NCBI GenBank assembly: GCA_030015575.1
Contig: CM057337.1
Location: 337,600,583 to 337,664,582, forward strand
Source of the DNA: Agapanthus africanus
Lineage: Eukaryota > Streptophyta > Magnoliopsida > Asparagales > Amaryllidaceae
Length of the DNA: 64,000 nt
Direction: 5' to 3'
Shown here: positions 37,478 through 48,100 of the stretch, one piece after another
How positions within the stretch are numbered: position 1 is the first letter of the stretch
How the letters are laid out: each line of letters opens with the position of its first letter
The notes under the pieces: model-generated
What the model saw: only the letters and a program-made list of their open reading frames with translations
Database searches by the model: none
What the model was told of the DNA's origin: nothing
Made by a program: the position numbers and the translations under genes

Positions 37478-38208
37478 CAGTGTGTGTCTGTGTTGGTTTT
37501 GGGATTTTTGAAATATATTATATGTGCCCAGATTTTCCAGAAAAGAAATTTCCTTTTGGGGTCCTATAATTCCGTATTTTTTTCCGAACTTCACTGCACT
37601 TTGACTATGATGGTTATATCTGTGATGTTTGCATGTATTGAACGTCGGCTAATCGCTATAAGTCGATTGGTCGGGGTTATACATGATCTGTAATGTGCTG
37701 GAATGTATATATGAATATGTTGGATTGTCGCGGGTGAATAGCCGGGGGTTGTGAGACGAGAGTTTTCTTTTCTTTCAATTCATGTAAATTTGTAAATTGA
37801 TGTAATAATTATTTGTATGGCCGCACAACCGGGTCGGGGTTGTAGCCGTCATTGTATAATTTCTTTTTACTGTTTTTGCTCCTAGGATAGACCCATGGAG
37901 GGGTGCACAAACTACCGGGTATGCCGAAGTGTCGAGTGGCCTACTCATGGAGATGAGGGAGGTTGCTATGCTTCGGGTACTTGGCGGGTAGTTTGCCGCA
38001 CCCGTAGGGGTCTTGGGTGGGGTTTTGGCTATTCACCGCGACCGTGTAATCTGTCTTTTGTTACAGGCTCGTACAAATTACAGATTCCTAGTATATCCAA
38101 TGTATTCATCTGTGATCTGAAATGTTTATCATTGCAGTATATCTATATATGATATTATTTAGGCGTTGCTTATGTTTTACAGACGCGCTAGCCCAGCCCC
38201 CGCTCTGT

Positions 38209-38229
38209 CGTTAGTTAAGTAACCTAACG
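38209..38229 (+). promoter_or_regulatory. CGTTAG leader hairpin of element B
   Basis: CGTTAGTTA pairs with AACCTAACG around a short loop. Conserved in A, C and E; not seen in D. Confidence 0.65.
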
Positions 38230-38321
38230 GGTAATGACGGGGCCTCGTGGCGAATGCGAATGGCATAAGCGTACGTCATATTTTGGTTGTTTTCTGCAAT
38301 GGTAGGATTAAATGATGGGAC

Positions 38322-38370
38322 GCATTAAAAGAACTAATGCAAGAATATCACGCATTAAAAGAACTAATGC
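38322..38370 (+). repeat. Two GCATTA...TAATGC hairpin repeats (B leader)
   Basis: GCATTAAAAGAACTAATGC at 38322-38340 and 38352-38370, 30 bp apart. Each has 6-bp complementary arms. C has three copies. Confidence 0.9.
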
Positions 38371-39290
38371 AAGATAATAAACCAAGTTAAAGTCGTTGGA
38401 ACACTTTCGAAAAACCACTCGGTTCTTTTCAAAACAAACTTTTAAAATACGGAGTTTGAGCCACTCCATTTAAAAGCTATCTCGTTCCATCGACCAAATC
38501 AAGTTCACTACGTTCACGGTTTTGCCAAAACCATCCGTAGCCCTCCATCATTTCAGTTAAATATTCGGTAGTATTCAAGCTATGTATTTTGACCTCACGC
38601 CAAGGCATAGTGATTAGTAGCTGCCGGATATTTATCTGTTGCATAGATAGAATGCGTTGGTTTGAGACAGTCGTACTGCCATTTTGGCCTACGTCAAGGG
38701 TATGTACGGGTGGGTTCAAATTAACCTGGATAATGATGGGACGAACTTGACATGTGACTTATGACATTTTGACCTCACGCCAAGGTCATAAGAGCATGGG
38801 GCAAAAATCCACATCGGGAGTTTCATAAGTACTGAAACTTGCTAGATTTGCATACCATTTGGAGTGTGATGATTCTGGTTGTATTCCTTCAGTTTCGTCA
38901 CGCGATGATATTTGGATCCCGATCCTACTGTGAGTATATGCTACTCCTCGGGAAATTTCTCACTTAACGATCAATGCTATAAACCTAGTAGGTGCCTAGA
39001 AAGGTGTTAGCGGGGCTACGCCCCCAGGGAAAAGAGGTTCTTTAATTAAGGAACTTCGCGAAAGCGTTGGAAAACCTCCCTCGAAGTACCGACACCGGCC
39101 TGGCTGAACGGTTAAGCAAGTATTGTACGGTGGGATTGATCCTGACTAATTCTTCCTTTATGGTTTGAGGAGGGATTCGAGAAACAGTGGGAGCCATCCT
39201 GTTTAGACAAACTAAAAACCACTCTAAACTTGCAAGAGCATCATGCTGAGTGTTTCTTCTTCTCTCTCCTAATTGCAGCGACCAATCAAC

Positions 39291-40828
39291 ATGACTGGAC
39301 TTAAGTTACTCCTAGATAAAAACAAACTGACAGGGCCAAACTACAAAGATTGGCTCAGGAATGTCAAGATAGCAATCACTTATGACAAGATGGGGTATCT
39401 TCTTACCACCAAAGCTCCCCCTGTCCCTGGTCCAACTTCCAGTGTCGCGGATAAGGAAATCCGCAAGACTTGGGAGATTGATAGCGCGAAGGCCAAGTGC
39501 CACCTGCTTGCCTCGATGGACAACGAACATCAGAGGAGGCATGAGAATATGGACATGGAGTCCATATTGCTCCATACAAAAGAACTGTATGGAGAGCAAT
39601 CACGTATCGCAAGATACGAAGCGTCGAAAAAGTTATTTTCGACAAGAATGGCCGTCGGATCATCAGTAGCCGAGCACGTGCTAAAGATGATCGGCTACAT
39701 TGAGGAGCTCGCTGACCTAGGGATCACATTGGAGAGTGAGCTATATACGGATATAGTTCTCCAGTCCCTTCCTTCCACTTACGCCCAGTTTACACTGAAC
39801 TTCAACCTACAAGAAAAAGAGGTTGAACTATCAGAGCTCCTCAACATGCTGAGGAGCGCAGAGGGCACCCTACAGAAAGGTAGGGAAACATCCACTTTAT
39901 TTGTAGGAGGATCGTCTTCTTCTAGGTCCAAGGCGAAAGCCAAGGGAAAGAAGAAGAAAGCCCCCGCCAAACCAAGGGGCGGTGTTAGTAAACTGTATAC
40001 GAAGGGAAAAGCAAAAGCAACAAAGATAGCGGGGAAGCTTGTGGATAAGGAAGAATGCTTCTATTGTCATAAGAAAGGACACTGGAAGAATGATTGCAGG
40101 GCCTGGAAGGCCAGAACACAGGAATTGAAGCAAGTTGCAGCTTCAGCTTCAGGTGTGTATTTTATTGAAAACTGTCTTTCAATAAACTCTACTTCCTGGG
40201 TATTGGATACCGGATCAGGATCTCATATCTGTAATTCTTTGCAGGCATTGAGAAACCGTAGGGTTTTGAAGGCAGGTGACATGACCCTCAGAGTTGCAAA
40301 TGGAGCTAGCATGGATGCTAAAGCCGTGGGGGACTATCACCTGGGAATGTCAGATGGACATGTTTTGGTTTTGCGTAATTGCTTTTTTGTACCCAACGCA
40401 ACTTGTAATATCATTTCTATATCTTTAGTTTCTAAAGAAGGTTATGAATTTGCGTTTGTAAGTAATGTTGTAAACATTCACCTTAATCAAGTTCTGATTG
40501 GGTCAGGTACATTGAGTAATGGTATATACGTGTTAAACCAACCACAGATTTTTAATGTCCAGAATACACACAAAAGAAAGTCTCCAGAAATAAATCAGAC
40601 TTTCTTATGGCATTGTAGATTGGGTCACATCAATGAGAGAAGGTTGACGAAGTTACATACAGAAGGGTATTTGAATACGTTCGAATATCAGTCGTATGCC
40701 ACTTGTCAATCCTGTCTCAAAGGAAAGATGACAAAGACTCCGTTTACTGGACATGGAGTGAGAGCGAGCGAGCTCTTGGGACTCGTACACAGTGACGTGT
40801 GCGGTCCAATGTCTACACATGCCCGAAG
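39291..40828 (+). pseudogene. Element B gag-protease-integrase start (5' part of split frame)
   Basis: Open from the ATG at 39291 to the C insertion (about 512 codons). Gag (capsid-like, UBN2-type) covers roughly the first 250 residues, beginning MTGLKLLLDKNKLTGPNYKDW. A lysine-rich stretch is followed by a complete CCHC zinc knuckle, CFYCHKKGHWKNDC (40056-40097). The protease has WVLDTGSGSHIC (DTG at 40206-40214), then the HCRLGH...CQSC pre-integrase motif and the first integrase aspartate in HSDVCGP. I chose ATG 39291 because the frame upstream starts only at a TTG. After the insertion, frame runs 43 bases into the C LTR. Target-site copy CGAAG is 40824-40828. Confidence 0.93.
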
Positions 40829-43015
40829 TGTTAGTGTATATGCCCTAGAGGCCATTACTGTATCATACTAGTATGTATATTACTTAATGGAAGCTTGGGA
40901 TATTCACATTGTATTGACAATCTTGCTCAAAATAGTAGTATGCTACTTGGTTTGTTTCTACTTCAATGTGTACTTGTGTTTATTTCAGTATATCACTTAT
41001 ACGCATTAGTGGAGCCCTTAGGATCTTTGCTTGATTACCAGCGTTGTGATGGCAGTCACACTAGTGGGGGCTGGGTAATCTATAAGCACATCCTTATTCA
41101 GGTCCCTGGTCGCAGGACTATCGAGACAGGGCATCGATACTCCGGAGTAGACCAGCGCATGCGCTTCTCATCCCAGTGTGGGAGACGGTCTGTCCCACAG
41201 CCGTCAGTACGTCGTACTTGAGATAGTATGCGGGTGCTCGTTAGGTTACGGGTACACTGGACAGGACTCGTCGGGAACTGACTAGTTGGTATTATACCTA
41301 TCGTCAGTTATCAGTTCCCAGGTGACATGAGTACAGCTTAGTCCGCTGACTTGACACTGTTACTCCGCCTCGAGTGTGTTCCCACTGTACTTTGATCACT
41401 ACCCTACCACGGCTCAAAGGAGTCGTGCAAACAGGTGGTGGTTGGGTGCAGTCCCGAAGCACTTGGAGGCAGTGACGGTTAGACAGGATTCGTCTCTCCC
41501 GGTATTGGGGGTTGACATCGCGCTGTGTCTAGGAGAGCCATTACACGAGTAGTCCCTGGCCAGGGCAAACGAGATATACTGGTAGGTTTCCAGTGTTATC
41601 TCAGGGTGTATTGGGCTTCACTCCGGCACGACTTGTACCGCTATTGGGGGACTGACGTTTACCGCCCCCTAGGCCCGCCATGCGATGTATCAGACGAACA
41701 GACCGGACTGTACGGAGAATGTCACACTCAGGCTCAGTAGGAGTTCAGATGGGTTTCGCCTCGTCCGTCTTCTTGTCGGCATTACCTGGGGACCGTTACG
41801 CACAGCTAGTGCCGCTTGCGGTCTGTGGTTAAACCCACTGCCAGCGTAGTGTCGAGTCTTTAGAGTCCCACACAGAAAGCTTTTCGCCTTTAGGCAAAAG
41901 AGTAGAGGTCGCATGGTATTGCGACAGGTCGCATGGTTTTGCGACAGGGTTCGGTCACATCCGTGCACTTGTGCACGTACAGTGTCCGGACAGTTTACAC
42001 TAGCGGGCTTTGGTTTAAGCCAGATCCTAGTGTGCCTTATGGGATTGGATTTATCCAGTTTGCATTCGTGTTCCTCGGAACGCGGATGCGGGTGTGTATG
42101 CACAGTTGACAGGGAGGCAGAGGCTGCGGATTCTCATTAGGGTTGTTGACAGTTGACCGTTGACTATTTGACATTATGCTCAACCCTAATGAGAATATGA
42201 TATGTGATTAACTATTATATTAATTAAGTATTATGGTGATATGGTTGTTGACTTGTTGACTTGTTGACTTTGGTGACTTGTTGACTTTTGTTGACTTGTT
42301 GACCGGTTGACTAGGCTTGACTAGTTGACCATCATGATAACCATGGTTATCATTTCATGCCAAAGACTTTTTCTTGCTTGCTCATTTGGGTAAAATGAGT
42401 GCATGACATGATAAGCTTATGGTTGCTTCAAACCATCACATAAGACTTTTTTGATATGATGAGTTATGATCACTTTTGGATTATGAGAGGGTGAAAGACA
42501 AAAGAGTTGCTCATTCTTTTCTTGCTCATTCTTTTCTTGCTCATTCTCTCTCTTGTTCTTGAGCTCTCCTCTTGCTCTCACCCTCAACCTCTTGCTCCCT
42601 CTCTTGATCTATGGTTCTCTTGTCTCATGAGTTGAGAATCAAGAACCATAGATAAAATCCCATTCTATTTCTTCTCTACTCATTCTAGTTCACTAGGTTT
42701 AGCAAACCAAGTGAACTAGTTTCTTCAAAGAACGAAGAAGGAGCTAAAGGTTGGAGCTTTCAAGTGGATCTATCTTCGGCGTACGGAGACGACGAGAAGG
42801 AGCCATCGGACCACCACCGGAGCTTGAAGACGAAGGAGTTCAAGACAAGCTAGGTATAACCCCCTAACCGAGTAGCTAGAAACTCTTAGTTAGGATGTTA
42901 GATAGAAGTTTAACCAAGATCCGGGTTTTAGGTCCATGTTACCATCTTTAAGAAAATCGTTTTTTACCAAATTCCGCATTCCCGAAAGTACCGGGAGAGG
43001 TAGCATGGACTTACA
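40829..43015 (+). repeat. Element C 5' LTR
   Basis: 2187 bp, from TGTTAGTGTATATGCC to CATGGACTTACA. Near-identical to 48905-51101 and similar throughout to the B LTRs. TTGAC array at 42146-42330 and inverted repeat at 42607-42653. Confidence 0.96.
42146..42330 (+). promoter_or_regulatory. TTGAC (W-box core) array in the C 5' LTR
   Basis: Repeated TTGAC with 2-5-nt spacers and a trailing GGTTGACTAGGCTTGAC, matching the B array. The number and spacing of units differ between the two C LTRs (a 10-bp indel), so the array is unstable. Confidence 0.7.
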
Positions 43016-43016
43016 G

Positions 43017-43029
43017 TGGTATCAGAGCC
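43017..43029 (+). other. Primer-binding site of element C
   Basis: TGGTATCAGAGCC, one base after the LTR; initiator-Met tRNA type. Confidence 0.95.
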
Positions 43030-43204
43030 TAGTTAAACTCTATCTAACATGTTAGCAAGTAACTAGAAGATCGATCAACGAAAAAGTCCCGAAACGAACC
43101 CCGGAATTTTAAACTTTCTGTCGATTTTAAAAGTGCTGGAAAACTTTTTTAATATACACCAAAAATCGACTCAGGCTTTTTTAAAGAAACTGCAAAAATT
43201 TGGG

Positions 43205-43289
43205 CCCATGACTCGATCAAAGCGCCGCGTTTCCGCGGCGGGAGCACGCTCCCGCCGCGGAACCGCGGCCGAGTTGACTCGGTCATGGG
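43205..43289 (+). promoter_or_regulatory. Long GC-rich leader hairpin of element C
   Basis: An imperfect stem of about 41 bp. Outer arms begin CCCATGAC and end GTCATGGG; the inner stem is TTCCGCGGCGGGAGC against GCTCCCGCCGCGGAA with a tiny AC loop. The GC part starts about 190 nt after the primer site. It is the strongest of the five leader hairpins. Confidence 0.85.
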
Positions 43290-44038
43290 TTTTATTTTTT
43301 GCAGTTTGCTAATTGGGGTATTTTGGGATTTTTAGTATATGTATTTTCAACCCAGATTTTCCAGAACGAAAATTTTATTTTGGGGTCCCGAAAATCCGTA
43401 TTTTTGATCGAACTTCTAAAAGACTTGAGCTAACGGGTTTTTCTGTAATGTGATATTTGTATTGAACGTCTACTAATCGCTATATGTCGATTAGTGGGGA
43501 TTATACAAATCTGTGATCTGTAATGTGCTGGAATGTGTATATAAATATGTTGGATTGTCGCGGGTGAATAGCCGGGGGTTGTGAGACGAGAGTTTTCTTT
43601 TCTTGCAATTCATGTAAATTTGTAAATTGATGTAATAATTATTTGTATGGCCGCACAACCGGGTCGGGGTTGTAGCCGTCATTGTATAATTTCTTTTTAC
43701 TGTTTTTGCTCCTAGGATAGACCCATGGAGGGGGTGCACAAACTACCGGGTATGCCGAAGTGTCGAGTGGCCTACTCATGGAGATGAGGGAGGTTGCTAC
43801 GCTTCGGGTACTTGGCGGGTAGTTTGCCGCACCCGTAGGGGTCTTGGGTGGGGTGTTGGCTATTCACCGCAACCGTGTAATCTGTTTTTGTTACAGGCTC
43901 GTACAAATTACAGATTCCTAGTATATCCAATGCATTTATCTGTGATCTGAAATGTTTATCATTGCAGTATATCTATATATGATAATATTTAGGCGTTGCT
44001 TATGTTTTACAGACGTGCTAGCCCAGCCCCCGCTCTGT

Positions 44039-44059
44039 CGTTAGTTAAGTAACCTAACG
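44039..44059 (+). promoter_or_regulatory. CGTTAG leader hairpin of element C
   Basis: Same sequence as in B; CGTTAG pairs with CTAACG. Confidence 0.65.
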
Positions 44060-44151
44060 GGTAATGACGGGGCCCCGTGGCGAATGCGAATGGCATAAGC
44101 GTACGTCATATTTTGGTTGTTTTCTGCAATGGTAGGATTAAATGATGGGAC

Positions 44152-44230
44152 GCATTAAAAGAACTAATGCAAGAATATCACGCATTAAAAGAACTAATGC
44201 AAGCAAAACATGCATTAAAAGAACTAATGC
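44152..44230 (+). repeat. Three GCATTA...TAATGC hairpin repeats (C leader)
   Basis: GCATTAAAAGAACTAATGC at 44152-44170, 44182-44200 and 44212-44230, strict 30-bp period. One unit more than in B. Confidence 0.92.
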
Positions 44231-45176
44231 AAGAAAATAAACCAAGTATAAGTCGTTGGAACATTTTCGAAAAACCACTCGGTTCTTTTCAAAACAAACT
44301 TTTAAAATGCGGAGTTTGAGCCACTCCATTTAAAAGCTATCTCGTTCCATCGACTAAATCAAGTTCACTACGTTCACGGTTTCGCCAAAACCATTCGTAG
44401 CCCTCCGTCGTTTCATATGAATATTCAACAGTATTCAAGCTGTGTTTGTTGGCCTTAGTCAAGGCACAGTGTTTGGTAGCTGGTGGGTATTCATATGTTG
44501 CATAGATAGAATGCGTTGGTTTGGGACAGTCGTATTACCTTATTGGCCTTAGTCAAGGGTATATACGGGTGGATTCAAATTAACCTGGACAACGACGGGT
44601 AGAACTTGACATGTGACTTATGATTTGTTGGCCTTAGTCAAGGTCATAAGAGCTTGGGGCAAAAATATACATCGGGAGTTTCATAAGCAATGAAACTTGC
44701 TAGATTTGCATACCATTTGGAGTGTGATGATTCTGGTAGGATTCCTTCAGTTTCTTCACGCGATGATATTTGGATCCCGATCCTACTGTGAGTATATGCT
44801 ACTCCTCGGGAAATTTCTCACTAAACGATCAATGCTATAAACCTAGTAGGTGCCTAGAAAGGTGTTAGCGGGGCTACGCCCCCAGGGAAAAGAGGTTCTT
44901 TAATTAAGGAACTTCGCGAAAGCGTTGGAAAACCTCCCTCGAAGTACCGACACCGGCCTGGCTGAACGGTTAAGCAAGTATTGTGCAGTGGGATTGATCC
45001 CGACTAATTCTTCCTTTATGGTTTGAGGAGGGATTCGAGAAACAGTGGGAGCCATCCTGTTTAGACAAACTAAAAACCACTCTAAACTTGCAAGAGCATC
45101 ATGCTGAGTGTTTCTTCTTCTCTCTCTTAATTGCAGCGACCCTGTGACCGCACCTAGGTTACATCTAGATAAAAAT

Positions 45177-48100
45177 ATGACTGAACCTGACTGTTATGAC
45201 TGGCAAAGGTCTGTCCAGATGTCCATTGCCCATGACAAGCTGGGACACCTCTTAACTAATCAAATCCCTGCTGTCTCAGGTCCAGTTTCCCCTGTCACGG
45301 ATGTTCACATCCGCAGGACACCGGAAAAGGATTGTGCGAAAGCCAAGTGCCTCGTGTTAGCCTCAGTTAATGGTGCAAACCAGAGGCAGCACGAGAAGAT
45401 GGACTCAGTTTCTATCTTCCTCCATAACAAAGTTTTATATGGAGAGCAATCTCGTATCGCAAGATATGAGACCTCGAACGAATTGCTTCAAGCGAGGTTG
45501 GCTGTCGGGTCATCTGTAGGGGGCAACGTCCTTACAGAGACCAGCTATTTTAAGCTCACGGACCTGGAGACCACGTTGGAGAATGGGTCAAGTACTGACC
45601 TAATTCTACAGTCCCTGCCCTCTGCTTATACCCTGAAAGAAACCAGGGAAGAAAAAGGAAAAACAAGGGCAAAAGTTTCGGGACTGGATATGATTAAAGA
45701 GGGACGTTCCTATTGTAACGGGAATGAACTATGGCAGAGAGATTGCAGGGCTTGTAAAGCCAGTAGCCAGAATTCGAAGCATGTTGTGGCTTCGGCTTCG
45801 AGTGTGCTTGTAATTGAGAACTGTTTGTCAGTTAACCCTACTTCCTGGGTATTGGATACCGGATCAGGATCTCACATCTGTAATTCGTTACAGGGTCTGA
45901 GAAACCGTAGGGTTGTCAGGAAAGGTGATATGACTCTCAGGGTTGCTAACGGAATGAGCATGGATGCTGTATCCGTAGGGGAATATCACCTAGGACTGAC
46001 AACTGGACAGATATTGATTCTGCGTGACTGTTTGTATGTACCAGGTGCGACTTGCAATATCATATCTGTATCCTTACTTTCTAAGGAAGGATATGATTTT
46101 GCTTTTGTAAGCGATGTAGTAAACATCCACCTAAATCAAGCACTGATTGGGTCAGGTACATTAAATAACGGTATATACGTATTGAATCAAGCTCAGATAT
46201 TCAGTGTCCAGAACACACTTAAAAGAAAGTCTCCAGAATTAAATCAGGCTTTCTTATGGCATTGTAGACTGGGTCACATCAATGAGACACGGTTGACTAA
46301 GTTACATAAAGAAGGATACTTGGATCCGTTCGAGTACCAGTCTTATGCCACTTGTGAATCTTGTCTCATGGGAAAGATGACAAAGACTCCGTTCACTGGA
46401 CACGGAGTAAGAGCGAGCGAGCTCTTGGGACTTATACACAGTGACGTGTGTGGTCCAATGTCTACACATGCACGAAGCGGTTATTCATACTTCATTACTT
46501 TCACAGATGATTTCTCTAGGTTTGGACATGTCTTCTTAATGAAGCACAAATCCGAGGCCTTTGAGAAATTTCGAGAATATAAGAATGAAGTAGAAAAACA
46601 AACAGGCAAAAGTATCAAGATCCTAAGATCGGATCGAGGTGGTGAATACTTGAGTGCCGAGTTTCTGGACTACTTAAAAGAGAATGGAATTCTCTCTCAG
46701 CGTACTCCTCCATACACACCACAACACAACGGTGTATCGGAAAGAAGGAATCGAACCCTACTAGATATGGTTCGTTCCATGATGAGTAAGGCTGAGTTAC
46801 CGCGATCTTTCTGGGGTTATGCACTGGAAACAGCTGCACATCTCTTGAACCAAGTTCCTACTAAGACAGTGCCTACCACACCATACCAGATGTGGAGTGG
46901 GAAGAAACCCTGTCTTAAATCCTTTAAGACATGGGGGTGTCCGGCTTTTGTAAAAAAGCAGCATGCGGACAAGCTCGAGGCACGCTCAGTACAGTGCAAG
47001 TTTGTGGGATACCCAAAGAACTCCAAGGGGTATCTTTTCTATTACGCAGAGGAGCAAAAAGTCCTTGTTTCTCGTCATGCCCGCTTCTTGGAAACTGAGT
47101 TTTTAGAAAATCAGATAAGTGGGAGCGCAATAGAACTGGAAGAAATTCCAGAACCACAAGCTATTACTGAAACCTTAGTAGAACCAGAAGGTTCAGGGGA
47201 ACCGGACATTCCTACGCCGCTCCGCAGGAGTTGTAGGCAGTCTCATCCGCCCGAGAGATACTACGGTTTTCTCGTAGACGGGGATAGAGAGGATTGCATC
47301 ATAGATTATGATGAGCCTACTAGCTTCCAGCAAGCCATTCAGAGTGGTGACTCGGTAAAATGGCTGGATGCAATGCGGACCGAGATGGAGTCCATGTACA
47401 CCAACAAAGTTTGGACTTTGGACTTTGCTCCAGAAGGGGTAAAACCCGTAGGCTGCAAATGGATCTTTAGAAAGAAGATTGGTGTAGATGGGCAGGTTGA
47501 AACCTATAAGGCTAGGCTCGTTGCAAAGGGTTTTCGTCAAAGACCTGGTTTGGACTATGACGAGACTTTTTCTCCGGTAGCCATGCTTAAATCCATTCGG
47601 ATCCTTCTTGCCATTGCTGCCTTCCACGATTATGAGATCTGGCAGATGGACGTTAAGACGGCTTTCCTAAATGGAAATTTAGAAGAGTGCGTCTATATGG
47701 ATCAGCCAGAGGGATTCAATCAGAGTGGGAGCAGCGGTAAAGTGTGCAAGTTGCTCAAGTCCATCTATGGACTTAAGCAGGCATCGCGGAGTTGGAACAT
47801 CTGCTTTGATGATACTGTCAAAGAATTCGACTTTGTCAAAAACCCAGATGAACCATGCATTTACAGTAAGATTGTAGGGAGAAATGTGGTATTCCTCGTC
47901 TTGTACGTCGATGACATTCTCCTAATAGGAAATGATATTCCTATGCTACAGTCAGTCAAAGGATTCTTGTCACAGAGGTTCTCCATGAAGGACCTGGGCG
48001 ATGCCAACTACATTCTGGGGATCCAGATCTATCGTGATAGATCTAAAAGGATGTTGGGACTTTCACAGTCAAGGTACATCGACACCATACTGAAACGATT

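Larger units (their letters stand above)
37202..39290 (+). other. Element B untranslated leader
   Basis: About 2.1 kb without coding signal. In order: GC hairpin (37394-37450), CGTTAG hairpin (38209-38229), two GCATTA...TAATGC repeats (38322-38370), three spaced TTGRC...GYCAA motifs (38589-38605, 38684-38699, 38769-38785), and a pyrimidine tract CTTCTCTCTCCTAATTGCAG ending at 39278, 12 nt before the gag ATG. The C leader is closely similar. Confidence 0.85.
43030..45143 (+). other. Element C untranslated leader
   Basis: Same order as in B: GC hairpin (43205-43289), CGTTAG hairpin (44039-44059), three GCATTA repeats (44152-44230), three TTGGCCTTAGTCAAGG motifs (44449-44464, 44543-44558, 44628-44643) and a pyrimidine tract ending in AG at 45135-45136. 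The last 350 bases before gag are almost identical to B. Confidence 0.85.

Noticed and set aside
43017..43029. tRNA-like sequence at the primer sites
   Set aside because: Only the 13-nt complement of a tRNA 3' end is present, with no cloverleaf around it.
44152..44230. Regular 30-bp spaced repeats as a CRISPR array
   Set aside because: Only three units, with 11-nt similar spacers, in a plant retrotransposon leader.
45108..45176. Start of the C polyprotein at 45108 and of B at 39273
   Set aside because: These first codons are GTG and TTG and lie in or beside the pyrimidine-AG tract. ATG 39291 (B) and ATG 45177 (C) are the better starts.
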